Shown here piece after piece: positions 1 to 8,557 of a DNA stretch of 64,000 nt. The stretch lies in assembly GCA_019638185.1 (NCBI GenBank), contig JAHBUH010000021.1, positions 19,731 through 83,730 on the forward strand, given 5' to 3'. This stretch comes from Leadbetterella sp. (lineage in GTDB: Bacteria > Bacteroidota > Bacteroidia > Cytophagales > Spirosomataceae). Below the pieces are notes generated by a model that saw only the letters and a list, made by a program, of their open reading frames with translations, made no database searches and had not been told where the DNA came from. The translations under genes were made by a program, and so were the position numbers. Position 1 is the stretch's first letter. Each line of letters opens with the position of its first letter.

Positions 1-104
1 CCGCTTTTCCCGCCTATAGTACCTCTGATACCGGATATCGACTTAATTAATGTCACGAATGTTAAATTAAGGGTTCAAAATTAATCAAAAATATACGAAT
101 ATTC

Positions 105-953
105 TTACACTTTTTCACGAATAGAAACATAGGTTTCCAGTTCTGACTCCACACCCGGCATTCCGCGGAAAGTACCCCGTACCGGGTTAACCCCCGAGGG
201 CTCCAGCGAATTAGCCAGCGCTATATAATTTTTATTTACCGCCTGTCCTTCTGTAGGGTCAAATCCCCGCCAGCCGCCGCCGGGCAGGAAAACTTCCACC
301 CAGGCATGAAGGTCATGTTCATGCCGGTAGCTTCCGAAAAGATAACCGCTGACAAACCGCGCCACCAGCCCCTGGGCCGTACAGAGCGCCATCATCAGTA
401 CGGAAAAGTCACGGCATGAGCCACTTCCCAGCCGGAGCGTTTCATCAGGTTTCATGGCCGCTCCGCGTTCCCGGGATATATAACGAAAATTCTTACTGAT
501 ATATGTTGTTACACCTGACAGAAAGTCTATCGTATTATACCCGGCCTCTCCCGCCAGCCGGGCCGCCAGCGCCGACACCTGCGGGGCTACCTGGCTCACA
601 GCAAAATAAATATCGGTATACCGGGCCAGTTTTTCCGGGTACCGGAACGGTAATTTGGCAGACTCATACGGAAAAAAAATAAAATCATACGTATTGAAGT
701 CGCTGCTTTCTATGGAAAACACCGATTTGATCTCAAACATCCGGGTATCGATATTCACAAAGCACACGTGCTGGATATTCCCTTCCTGGTCAATGTTCCG
801 GATCAGCTTATCCGCCTGCGGCAAAACCGACATCTCTGACGAAATCAGCCGCTGGTAAGGAGTAAGGTTCGGGGTAAGGTAAAAGTAATGCGGGTTCAGA
901 TGAACGAAACCGCTATACCTGTAGCTTAACCGGTGTTCCACTTCCAGAATCAT
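105..953 (-). CDS. Transglutaminase-like cysteine peptidase-fold protein
   Basis: 282 residues. The C-terminal half carries a transglutaminase-like core: the catalytic Cys is at about residue 180 in GSGSCRDFS, His at about 216 in HDLHAW and Asp at about 232 in GFDPTEG, in the normal Cys-His-Asp order. The first ~150 residues match the beta-rich N-terminal region found in bacterial transglutaminase-like proteins. There is no signal peptide, so it is probably cytoplasmic. Its ATG overlaps the stop of the upstream Anbu gene (ATGA), which implies translational coupling. Proteins of this type are known to co-occur with alpha-E, circularly permuted ATP-grasp and Anbu genes in putative peptide synthesis/modification systems. 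Whether it hydrolyses or cross-links is unknown. Confidence 0.88.
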   Translation of the reverse strand: MILEVEHRLSYRYSGFVHLNPHYFYLTPNLTPYQRLISSEMSVLPQADKLIRNIDQEGNIQHVCFVNIDTRMFEIKSVFSIESSDFNTYDFIFFPYESAKLPFRYPEKLARYTDIYFAVSQVAPQVSALAARLAGEAGYNTIDFLSGVTTYISKNFRYISRERGAAMKPDETLRLGSGSCRDFSVLMMALCTAQGLVARFVSGYLFGSYRHEHDLHAWVEVFLPGGGWRGFDPTEGQAVNKNYIALANSLEPSGVNPVRGTFRGMPGVESELETYVSIREKV

Positions 954-1678
954 ACCTGTCTCTTTCTTAATAAAGGGTCAATCCAGTCTATGGGCAGCCT
1001 TTGCACCGAATTTTTCAGGAGCGCGTTCCACTGGTAGGAAATATGCTCCAGGTCCTGCTTTTCATAAGTATGTTCCACAATGTTGAAGCTGTCCTTTTCA
1101 TAGAGCAGCACGTCAATCGGGAAATCCACGTCATTAGCGCTCACCCGCGTGGAGTCAAACGCCAGGAAACCCAGCTTCAGCACTTCGTCCAGCGGCGTAT
1201 TGTACTTCATATTCCGGTACAGGATGGGCTTGCCATAGCCTGAGTTCCCGATGATGATAAACGGGGAGCCCTCCGAAACCTCTATCCAGTTACCTTCCGG
1301 GTAAAGCAGGAACAGCTTATGCTCCTTATCTTTTTCCAGCTGCCCCCCTACTATGGCCGAAAGATTAAACGAAAGGCCGGCCTTCTGCAGGATGGCCTCA
1401 TCTTCTTCCCTTACTTTTTTCAGTTTCTGACCAAAAGAATTTACCGCCTGGTAAAGCTTATCAAAACCCGAATCTTCATTATCCAGTACTTCCTGGAAAT
1501 AGGTAATGGCCTTATCCCGTACCGATCTCAGCCCGGCGGTCATGATAAACAGGGAATGGTTTTGTACCTGGTGGATGGAGAGCTTCTTTTCGCTGGAAAC
1601 CTCGCTTCCGGATGTTATTCTTCTATCGGCTAACCCTATCAGCCCGTCGGCTGTCTTCACTCCGAGACAAAAAGTCAT
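950..1678 (-). CDS. Anbu-type proteasome-like peptidase (Ntn hydrolase)
   Basis: 242 residues, the usual Anbu (ancestral beta-subunit, putative proteasome-type protease) size. The N-terminus MTFCLGVKTADGLIGLADRR fits the family: after Met removal Thr2 would be the N-terminal nucleophile, followed by the Asp-Arg-Arg strand and a Lys around residue 32 (SSEKKL). Anbu proteins assemble as open or ring-like oligomers in the cytoplasm; their substrate is not established. It is the middle gene of a minus-strand cluster, 39 bp downstream of the alpha-E gene and overlapping the transglutaminase gene by 4 bp. The assignment rests on the N-terminal motif and the cluster. Confidence 0.87.
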   Translation of the reverse strand: MTFCLGVKTADGLIGLADRRITSGSEVSSEKKLSIHQVQNHSLFIMTAGLRSVRDKAITYFQEVLDNEDSGFDKLYQAVNSFGQKLKKVREEDEAILQKAGLSFNLSAIVGGQLEKDKEHKLFLLYPEGNWIEVSEGSPFIIIGNSGYGKPILYRNMKYNTPLDEVLKLGFLAFDSTRVSANDVDFPIDVLLYEKDSFNIVEHTYEKQDLEHISYQWNALLKNSVQRLPIDWIDPLLRKRQV

Positions 1679-1717
1679 TTATATTAGGTATGTTTTCAAA
1701 TGCAAATGTAAAAGATT

Positions 1718-2695
1718 TTAACCTTGAGACTGCCTGCCGCCGGCACTCAAATCAAAATACACCTTAAAGATCTCTGAATCTACCAGGTTATTTTTGATCT
1801 GGAAATCATTCAGGAACTTGTGCAGGCCTATCCGGATGATCTCTGAAGTTTCCGTGAAATCGATCACGTGATCCAGTTCCGAAATGCTTTTCTCCGCCCG
1901 GTTCCGGTAGCCGTTCTGCGGGCGTGAACCTGAGATCCGGTACAGGGCGTACTCGGCTTTCTTAATGGAATGGCAGATGGCCCGCGGGAAATACCGGTCT
2001 TTGATCAGGAACTCTATGATAGTATCCTGCTTCAGGCTCTTGTACTGCTGACGGTACATATTAAAGGCGCTGACAGATTTCAGTACGGCCGCCCAGATCA
2101 GGAGATCCTGGGAATTTACATTTTTAGGATTCGATACCGTCTTAAAATTAAAGTAACCGATGTCCAGGAAACGGGAGGTTTTATCGGCGCGCTCTATAAA
2201 CTTACCCATCACAAAGAAATAATACGCTTCATTCCGGGTCAGGCAGGCGTCCAGCATCCCGGTCAGGAACTGGCACTGCTGTTTGATACCGTCGTAAAAA
2301 TCCATCATACTGCTCATGTCATGATGCGAGTTAAAGGTATAATTCTTAAAGCCCAGGTAAAACTTATTGATCGACTCCCAGAACTCCTTAGGTACCACTT
2401 CCTTCACCGTACGCACATTCTCGCGGGCATTGCCCAGCATACTATAGATGGAGTTAGGATTCAGGGAGTCAAACGTGATAAAATCAATGATCTTCTCCTC
2501 GGAATCATCGCCATACAGGGTGTCATAGGTCTGCTTGTCATGAGTAGCTTCCAGGAGTACCTTCCAGTGATCGCTGATCACTTCAGGCAGGTCATAGGAA
2601 AGGTTTATGTTTACACTCATAAACCGGGCATAATTTTCAATCCGCTCAATATACCGGCCCATCCAATACACGGAATTCGCAACTCTCGACAGCAT
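1718..2695 (-). CDS. Alpha-E domain protein (DUF403)
   Basis: 325 residues, all-alpha. The N-terminus MLSRVANSVYWMGRYIERIE is the hallmark of the alpha-E (DUF403) family, and the length is normal. The family has no demonstrated activity but is almost always genetically linked to a circularly permuted ATP-grasp enzyme, a transglutaminase and often Anbu. Here it heads the minus-strand run alpha-E, Anbu, transglutaminase. The ATP-grasp gene that normally precedes it is absent: the upstream region immediately meets the divergent upp gene. A GC-rich inverted repeat (GCGGGC/GCCCGC, 2721-2726 and 2738-2743) lies in its 5' leader. Confidence 0.9.
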   Translation of the reverse strand: MLSRVANSVYWMGRYIERIENYARFMSVNINLSYDLPEVISDHWKVLLEATHDKQTYDTLYGDDSEEKIIDFITFDSLNPNSIYSMLGNARENVRTVKEVVPKEFWESINKFYLGFKNYTFNSHHDMSSMMDFYDGIKQQCQFLTGMLDACLTRNEAYYFFVMGKFIERADKTSRFLDIGYFNFKTVSNPKNVNSQDLLIWAAVLKSVSAFNMYRQQYKSLKQDTIIEFLIKDRYFPRAICHSIKKAEYALYRISGSRPQNGYRNRAEKSISELDHVIDFTETSEIIRIGLHKFLNDFQIKNNLVDSEIFKVYFDLSAGGRQSQG

Positions 2696-2850
2696 CAGTC
2701 TGTTATTTTTAAATCCCCCGGCGGGCCTCCCAAAGCAGCCCGCTCATGAAATTAAATTTTGAAAAAAGCGAATATAGCAAAAGAAATACCATACAAAAGC
2801 ACATATATCATTTATTCGTTATCTTTTTAGAAAATAATCTTACAGTTTAT

Positions 2851-2858
2851 TACATTTG
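2851..2858 (+). promoter_or_regulatory. Bacteroidota -7 box for upp
   Basis: TACATTTG matches the Bacteroidota sigma-A -7 consensus TAnnTTTG and lies about 26 bp before the upp start. A T-rich stretch (TTTTTAG, 2824-2830) sits about 20 bp upstream where the -33 element would be. No mapped transcript supports it. Confidence 0.5.
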
Positions 2859-2884
2859 TTCAATTTAATTAATGCCCGATACCC

Positions 2885-3526
2885 TTGATACTCTCTGAAA
2901 AAAGCTCGATCGCTAAAAATTTCCTGGCGGAGATCCGCGACAAACGGATCCAGAAAGACCCCCTTCGTTTCCGGCGTAACCTGGAGCGTATGGGTGAGAT
3001 CTTCGCCTATGAGATCTCCAAGACCATGGATTTCGTTCCTATAGAAACTGAAACCGTACTCGGTGTAAAATCTACTGAAAAAACGGCCGATGAGCCGGTG
3101 GTAGCTACCGTGCTGCGGGCGTCGCTGCCCCTTTTCCAGGGCGTGATTAACTATTTTGACAAAGCCGAAAGCGCTTTTATCGGCGCCTACCGCGGAGCGC
3201 ATGCCGCCAGTGAGGACTTCGAAGTAGAGCTGGATTACATCACCAGTCCTTCCATAGAAGGCAAGATGCTCATCCTCTGTGACCCCATCCTGGCCACCGG
3301 GAAGTCACTGGAGAAAGCCTACCGCAGCCTTATGCGCTACGGAACGCCCAAGGTCACCCATATCGTTTGCGTGATTGCCAGCGTACAGGGCATGAATTAC
3401 ATCCGCACCCACCTGCCTGAGTGCCGGCTGTGGGTGGGCGATGTGGACCGGGAATTAAACGATAAATTTTACATTGTGCCGGGCCTGGGCGACGCCGGGG
3501 ACCTGGCTTTTGGCTGCAAACTGTAA
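2885..3526 (+). CDS. upp: Uracil phosphoribosyltransferase
   Basis: 213 residues, the normal UPRTase size. It converts uracil and PRPP to UMP in pyrimidine salvage. Visible motifs are the N-terminal FLAEIRD...RRNLERMGEI segment, the PRPP loop LCDPILATGKSL and the uracil-binding GLGDAGD near the C-terminus. In-frame starts are restricted: a TAA closes the frame at 2870 and the first usable codon is TTG at 2885. An ATG at 2872 is in another frame and would make an 8-codon peptide that overlaps the upp start. So this is either a TTG start, a leader peptide arrangement, or a 1-base error. The MFS gene follows 29 bp downstream. Confidence 0.95.
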   Translation: MILSEKSSIAKNFLAEIRDKRIQKDPLRFRRNLERMGEIFAYEISKTMDFVPIETETVLGVKSTEKTADEPVVATVLRASLPLFQGVINYFDKAESAFIGAYRGAHAASEDFEVELDYITSPSIEGKMLILCDPILATGKSLEKAYRSLMRYGTPKVTHIVCVIASVQGMNYIRTHLPECRLWVGDVDRELNDKFYIVPGLGDAGDLAFGCKL

Positions 3527-3546
3527 AGACGCACGGACGTGCCTCT
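3527..3546. repeat. Imperfect palindrome between upp and the MFS gene
   Basis: AGACGCACGG followed by ACGTGCCTCT forms an inverted repeat with two mismatches over 10 bp, directly after the upp stop codon. It resembles short dyad repeats of the GAGACGCACG...CGTGCGTCTC type that I recall as interspersed intergenic elements in Bacteroidota genomes. Only one copy is seen here, so its status as a dispersed repeat is inferred. Confidence 0.4.
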
Positions 3547-3555
3547 CTAACACCT

Positions 3556-4806
3556 ATGAAATCAGAAAAAACAGACCTGCAATACCTCTTCAGTATGCCC
3601 GTGATCATTGCCGCACTGGGCTACTTTGTGGACATCTATGACCTTCAACTCTTCGGAATAGTACGGATTCCCAGCCTGGAAAGCCTGGGACTGAACGCCA
3701 CCGAAGTAGACACCGTGGGGGTCACCATCATTAACTTCCAGATGATCGGCCTGCTTCTCGGCGGGATCCTGTGGGGCTCACTGGGCGATAAAAAAGGGCG
3801 CCTGTCCGTGCTCTTTGGCTCCATTATCACCTATTCCCTGGCGAACATTGCCTGCGGCTTTATCCCGCATATCCATTTTATGAACCAGGTGGAAGCCTAT
3901 AAATGGCTGCGGTTTGTAGCCGGTGTGGGCCTGGCCGGGGAGCTGGGCGCCGGTATCACCCTGGTTTCCGAAGTGCTACCGCCCAGGCTCCGGGCCAAAG
4001 GCACCTCGCTGGTAGCCGGCGTGGGTTTATTCGGCGCGGTGGTAGCGAACTACACCGTACAGCTTTCGGGCGAGTGGACCATTGCCTACTGGGTAGGCGG
4101 CGCCATGGGCGTGCTGCTCCTCCTGCTGCGGGTAGGGGTGCTGGAATCGGGCATGTTTAAATCCATGACCCAAAAAGAAGATGTGATCAAAGGCAATTTC
4201 TTTGCCTTTTTTTCCAGCCGGGAGCGTTTCTTCAAATACCTGAAATGCATAGGCATAGGGCTCCCTACCTGGTTCTGCATAGGTATACTGGTGTACCTGA
4301 GTAACCAGTTCGGCCAGGCGCTGGGCATCCCGGAAAAAGTGATTCCCGGCATGGCCATCATGTGGGCCTACGTGGGCATTTCAGCCGGTGACCTCCTCAG
4401 CGGCTTCATCAGCCACTGGATGGAATCGCGGAAAAAGGCCATCGCCTTTATGATGGGCATGTCGCTCCTGGGCGTACTCTACTACCTCTTCGGCGGAATG
4501 AAAAGTGTCACCACCGTATATATCGTATGCGTATGGCTGGGCTTCTGGACCGGCTACTGGGCCATGTTTGTGACGGTGGGAGCTGAGCAGTTCGGCACTA
4601 ACCTGAGGGCCACAGCCGCCACCACCATCCCTAATATGGTGCGGGGCTCCGTGGTATTAATGACCACCCTGTTTACCCTCTTCAAGCCTTCCGCCGGAAC
4701 CATCCTGGCCGGCGCGCTGGTAGCCGCCCTCTGCTACGCCATAGGATTCTACTCCACCCTTACTATTAAAGAAACCCATAACCGGGATCTGGACTTTTTG
4801 GAGTAA
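3556..4806 (+). CDS. MFS transporter
   Basis: 416 residues with about 12 hydrophobic segments in two halves. The loop 2-3 signature GGILWGSLGDKKGRLS fits MFS motif A (GxLxDKxGR), and the second half begins near the FGQALGIP region. It is an inner-membrane secondary transporter, probably a proton-coupled metabolite symporter. The substrate cannot be read from the sequence. It lies 29 bp after upp on the same strand and may be co-transcribed, which leaves a link to nucleobase or organic-acid uptake open but unproven. The start ATG is unambiguous. It is convergent with the hydroxylase gene, with no clear terminator between them. Confidence 0.87.
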   Translation: MKSEKTDLQYLFSMPVIIAALGYFVDIYDLQLFGIVRIPSLESLGLNATEVDTVGVTIINFQMIGLLLGGILWGSLGDKKGRLSVLFGSIITYSLANIACGFIPHIHFMNQVEAYKWLRFVAGVGLAGELGAGITLVSEVLPPRLRAKGTSLVAGVGLFGAVVANYTVQLSGEWTIAYWVGGAMGVLLLLLRVGVLESGMFKSMTQKEDVIKGNFFAFFSSRERFFKYLKCIGIGLPTWFCIGILVYLSNQFGQALGIPEKVIPGMAIMWAYVGISAGDLLSGFISHWMESRKKAIAFMMGMSLLGVLYYLFGGMKSVTTVYIVCVWLGFWTGYWAMFVTVGAEQFGTNLRATAATTIPNMVRGSVVLMTTLFTLFKPSAGTILAGALVAALCYAIGFYSTLTIKETHNRDLDFLE

Positions 4807-4863
4807 ATGAGGAACATAAAGTAATCGCTTTAAAAAGTGCTATTCAGAATTTGAACTTCATTC

Positions 4864-6135
4864 TTATTTCGTCACCACCAGCCCCTCGTACTCCCGGGAT
4901 TCCGCCCTGTAAAAAATCACAGACAGGATGCCAGATAGCACAAAATACCCGATGTACACGCCCTGCATCACGGGGTAACTGGCATATACGGGCTGCCACA
5001 GGTCTGTGCTTAATAACACTGCCAGTCCGAAAGCATTTTTGAGAAACTCGAAAACCAGGAAGGACCGGTTTTTATCCATAAAATCCGTATAGGCATAAAC
5101 GGTCATAAAAACCATCAGGCCATAGCTCAAAAGTCCCTGAGCGCTAAAAGAGGCTATATTGCCGAAAAACCAGATTAGCATAAACAGGGTGAAAAGGAAC
5201 TGTACCCAGATAAAAACGCGGCCCGCCACTGAAAACCGGGTGCTGTATTTCTCAAAATGATACGGGTCTTCAATCTTCTTCACGGGGTACTTCTCCTCAA
5301 AACCCTCCGGGCGCCAGCCTGTAGGCATAAACCAGATCCGCAGTTTATCCCACCAGTTCTCTGCCCGCCAGGCATCCTGGATCAAAAGCGCCAGATGCTT
5401 GAAATTGATCTTCATGGGGTTCCAGGTGCTCATGGGTCGCGTTACGCCGTAAACGGGCGGTGCGGAGGGGAGCTCTTCCTGGAATGTACCAAACCACTTA
5501 TCCCAGAAAATAAAGATCTGCCCGTGGTTTTTATCAATATACTCCTTGTTAATGGCGTGATGAACCCGGTGGTGGGAAGGCGTAACAATGACCTTCTCCA
5601 GTAAGCCCAGCTTACCAATGTACACCGTATGGTACCAGAACTGCGCAAACAGGTGCAGCGGCGCCACCACCGCTATCACCTCCGGCTTTACCCCCAGGAT
5701 GGCCGCCGGGATCAGGAAAAATGAAAAAATATTGATAAACACAGAAATGCTCTGCCGCAAGGCGCAGGCCAGATTAAACTCCTCGCTGCTGTGGTGGATC
5801 ACATGCCGGTTCCAGAGGAAATTAATGCCGTGCGAGAGCCGGTGTACCCAGTAACCCGAAAAATCAAGCGCTATAAATGCGGTCACATACACCCAGAAAG
5901 TAGAACGGATCTCAAATATGGCCACGTGGCGGTAAAACCATTCATACCCCAGGATGGTCACACTCAGTCCCAGTACGTCTTTCAGCACATTGGTATACCC
6001 CGAGCTGAGGCTGGATATGGTATCCATGGTTCTGAACTCATGCCGGAACTTCAGGTACCCGTATAATTTTTCTGACAACACCAGCACCAGGAAAACCGGC
6101 GCCGCTATCAGCAGGATCTTGGCATAACTCTCCAT
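4864..6135 (-). CDS. Sterol desaturase / fatty acid hydroxylase superfamily membrane protein
   Basis: 423 residues. Three histidine clusters typical of membrane di-iron hydroxylases are present: HRLSHGINFLWNRH, HHSSEEFN, and HRVHHAINKEYIDKNHG. Hydrophobic segments occur at residues ~5-25, ~50-95 and ~150-180, with an additional hydrophobic block of about 120 residues at the C-terminus. The family uses O2 and a di-iron centre to hydroxylate or desaturate lipids; in Bacteroidota likely targets include ornithine or sphingo-type lipids, but this is inference. It is a single minus-strand gene between an MFS gene and a secreted protein gene, with no obvious operon partner. Confidence 0.87.
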   Translation of the reverse strand: MESYAKILLIAAPVFLVLVLSEKLYGYLKFRHEFRTMDTISSLSSGYTNVLKDVLGLSVTILGYEWFYRHVAIFEIRSTFWVYVTAFIALDFSGYWVHRLSHGINFLWNRHVIHHSSEEFNLACALRQSISVFINIFSFFLIPAAILGVKPEVIAVVAPLHLFAQFWYHTVYIGKLGLLEKVIVTPSHHRVHHAINKEYIDKNHGQIFIFWDKWFGTFQEELPSAPPVYGVTRPMSTWNPMKINFKHLALLIQDAWRAENWWDKLRIWFMPTGWRPEGFEEKYPVKKIEDPYHFEKYSTRFSVAGRVFIWVQFLFTLFMLIWFFGNIASFSAQGLLSYGLMVFMTVYAYTDFMDKNRSFLVFEFLKNAFGLAVLLSTDLWQPVYASYPVMQGVYIGYFVLSGILSVIFYRAESREYEGLVVTK

Positions 6136-6268
6136 TATTCAACTTTATAAGCCCTACTGCAAAATTAACAATAAACCCGGTATTGAGGAAACGCTGCCCT
6201 ATCAATATTTTTATACTACATCCCGCTAAATTTATAAAAACTTATTTCCGGAAATATGAAATACTGCG

Positions 6269-6276
6269 TATTTTTG
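6269..6276 (+). promoter_or_regulatory. Bacteroidota -7 box for the FN3 gene
   Basis: TATTTTTG fits TAnnTTTG and ends 38 bp before the ATG at 6314. The intergenic sequence between the two divergent genes is otherwise AT-rich. The -33 element is weak. Confidence 0.45.
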
Positions 6277-6313
6277 CAAAATGTAAAAAATCATTGGAAT
6301 AAATATACCCTCC

Positions 6314-8401
6314 ATGAAAAAAATTGTACTTCTCATTTCTCTCCTTCTGACTTCCGTTCTCACCTATGCACAGGTAAATCCTCCCACCGCCGTAAAAGCA
6401 CAGCAGGTTAACCTGGAGAACAAAGCGCTGATTGAATGGACGGCCTCCACTACAGGCACCGTAACCGGCTACAAAGTATATTATAATGTTAAAGGGGCGG
6501 CTAAAGTGGATAGCGTCAGGTTAAATACCACCAGCGTCACTCTAACTAACCTGACCCTGGATAAAGAGTATGTGATACGGGTGAGGGCTTTCAAAGCCAC
6601 CGTCACCCCCAAAGACACCACCTATTCCACCTATACCACACCGGTAGAAGTGATAGTAGCCGGGCCGCTGGTAAAACCGGTAATAACGGTGGATAAGGCC
6701 TTCACTACCCCAAACCGGGTAACGGTAGGCCTGAAAGACACTAACCCTTTCGAAACCGGGTTTGAGATCCGGCTGGAAAGCGAAGGTCCGGATATTACGG
6801 TAACGGTGGATAAGGTAGCTAGCCCGGAAATTCCGGCAGAGATCATTCAGAACCTGAAGCCCAAAACCCAATACAAGATCACGGCAAGGGCCATCAGAAC
6901 GGTTACCGGGATACCGCAGCCGTATACCAGCCCCTGGTCAGACCCTGTATACGAGACTACCAAAGTAGCTCCGCCGCCGGCTGCCGTAAACTTTAAAGTA
7001 GAGCAGGATTGCCCTTACGGGGTGGCCTTCAGCTGGAGTTACGCTGAACGTCAGGAAGACATTGTTAACGTGCACGTGGAATACTCATTTGACGGCTGGA
7101 ACTTCACTAAGATCGGGGAAGTAACTCCCAATGAGAAATTTTTCTACTTTGCGGGTGCTGAGCCCGGAGCCAGGTTCTACTACCGCGTTACTACCTATAA
7201 CGCTACCGGCAATACGCTTTCAGGGCCGTTTGAGATCTATACCAAAGGGTATGTCAATCCTAACCCGCCTAAGAACGTTCGCTCCCTGCAGGATCCTTTC
7301 AGCAAATACACTACCTACCTGACCGTAGCCTGGGATCCGGGCGACCAGGATAACGTGTGTAAAACGAATATCGTGGTTAATACCGAAGTGGCGATCTCCG
7401 TGAACGGCGGCCCGATGAAAACCGTGGTAAACCTGCCTAATTACGTACAGCAATACAAAATAGAAGGCCTGAAGCCGAAAGACGTGGTGGATATCTTCCT
7501 GAGAACCCACAGCGACAAAGGCAAGCTTTCCGAATGGACCTCCGTACGCGATGTTACCTACGGTCCGCCGTCAGCCGTTCAGAACTTTATAGGGGTGCTG
7601 AATAAAGACAACTTCGGTAACCAGGTGCTCTATCTTTCCTGGACAGATACCCCGGATGAAAGCCAGTACTACGTAGAAAGATCTACGGACGGCACTAACT
7701 TCAGCAAATTTACCTTCCTGAAGCAGGATGAGACCCGCCTGCCCGATACCCAGGTAAAAGAAGGGGTAAGCTACTTCTACCGGATAGCCGCTGAAAACGA
7801 AGCCGGTCTTTCTCCTTATACTAACGTAGGACCTTTCTTTATCAGCTATACTTCGGCACCCAATGCGCCTTACGGACTGGTAGCCAAAAGAAACGGAAAT
7901 GGCGTAGACCTGACCTGGGTGGATGATTCCATCAAAGAAGAAAAATACATCGTGGAAAAATCTACAGACACCGATGCCAACTATATCAAGATAGCAGAAC
8001 TGGGGAGAGATGTCACTTCTTTCCGCGACGAAAACGTCTCGGCCGGTAAAACTTACTTCTACCGGGTACGGGCCTGGAACCCTGCGTTTGAGTTTTCGGC
8101 TTATACCGCACCGGCAAAAATCATGATCCCGGCGGCTACAGCGGGCTTTGCCTTTGACGCTACGGTGTATCCAAACCCCATTTCCGAGACCCTGAACATC
8201 AAAGCAGAAGGAGTTAACGGCACTACTTCCTACCGTCTGCGGATCTTTGATCCCAATAACCACCTGGTATTGGATAAACAGATCACCTTCGGACAGGAAA
8301 ACACCGCCAGTGTGGCTATCCGCTCCCTGGCACCCGGTGCCTATAATATGACCCTGTCAGACGGAAAAGAAAAGGTTTCCAAAAAGATAGTGAAGCTCTG
8401 A
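6314..8401 (+). CDS. Secreted multi-FN3 protein with T9SS C-terminal sorting domain
   Basis: 695 residues. Residues 1-20 are a Sec signal peptide (MKKIVLLISLLLTSVLTYAQ). Six fibronectin type III-like repeats follow, each opened by a Pro-rich start such as PPTAVKA, PPAAVNF, NPPKNVR, PPSAVQN and APNAPYG, with typical YxVERSTDG and YFYRVRAWN strands. The last ~78 residues, starting VYPNPISETLNI and ending GAYNMTLSDGKEKVSKKIVKL in essence, fit a type A T9SS CTD, so the protein should be exported through the outer membrane and anchored or released. No catalytic domain is visible; a surface binding or adhesion role is likely. It is monocistronic and followed by a strong terminator. Confidence 0.87.
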   Translation: MKKIVLLISLLLTSVLTYAQVNPPTAVKAQQVNLENKALIEWTASTTGTVTGYKVYYNVKGAAKVDSVRLNTTSVTLTNLTLDKEYVIRVRAFKATVTPKDTTYSTYTTPVEVIVAGPLVKPVITVDKAFTTPNRVTVGLKDTNPFETGFEIRLESEGPDITVTVDKVASPEIPAEIIQNLKPKTQYKITARAIRTVTGIPQPYTSPWSDPVYETTKVAPPPAAVNFKVEQDCPYGVAFSWSYAERQEDIVNVHVEYSFDGWNFTKIGEVTPNEKFFYFAGAEPGARFYYRVTTYNATGNTLSGPFEIYTKGYVNPNPPKNVRSLQDPFSKYTTYLTVAWDPGDQDNVCKTNIVVNTEVAISVNGGPMKTVVNLPNYVQQYKIEGLKPKDVVDIFLRTHSDKGKLSEWTSVRDVTYGPPSAVQNFIGVLNKDNFGNQVLYLSWTDTPDESQYYVERSTDGTNFSKFTFLKQDETRLPDTQVKEGVSYFYRIAAENEAGLSPYTNVGPFFISYTSAPNAPYGLVAKRNGNGVDLTWVDDSIKEEKYIVEKSTDTDANYIKIAELGRDVTSFRDENVSAGKTYFYRVRAWNPAFEFSAYTAPAKIMIPAATAGFAFDATVYPNPISETLNIKAEGVNGTTSYRLRIFDPNNHLVLDKQITFGQENTASVAIRSLAPGAYNMTLSDGKEKVSKKIVKL

Positions 8402-8423
8402 AAGTGAGCTCTCCCATAAAAGA

Positions 8424-8449
8424 GGCCGGAAGAAATTCCGGCCTTTTTT
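8424..8449 (+). terminator. Rho-independent terminator after the FN3 gene
   Basis: Perfect 8-bp stem GGCCGGAA/TTCCGGCC with a GAAA tetraloop followed by six Ts, 23 bp after the stop codon. Confidence 0.9.
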
Positions 8450-8511
8450 GTTTTCCACCCATCCTGCACAAAAATATTTCCGGGTATTTTAGGTTCATTT
8501 CAAAAAGGCTC

Positions 8512-8519
8512 TATCTTTG
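8512..8519 (+). promoter_or_regulatory. Bacteroidota -7 box for the thioredoxin-like lipoprotein gene
   Basis: TATCTTTG matches TAnnTTTG exactly, 38 bp before the ATG at 8558. Confidence 0.5.
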
Positions 8520-8557
8520 TACTAAATTTTTAGTTATAAATCAAACGCCTGCCCTGT

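Noticed and set aside
1-104. A gene or RNA at the left edge.
   Set aside because: The first 104 bases are AT-rich and hold no supported reading frame, tRNA or terminator.
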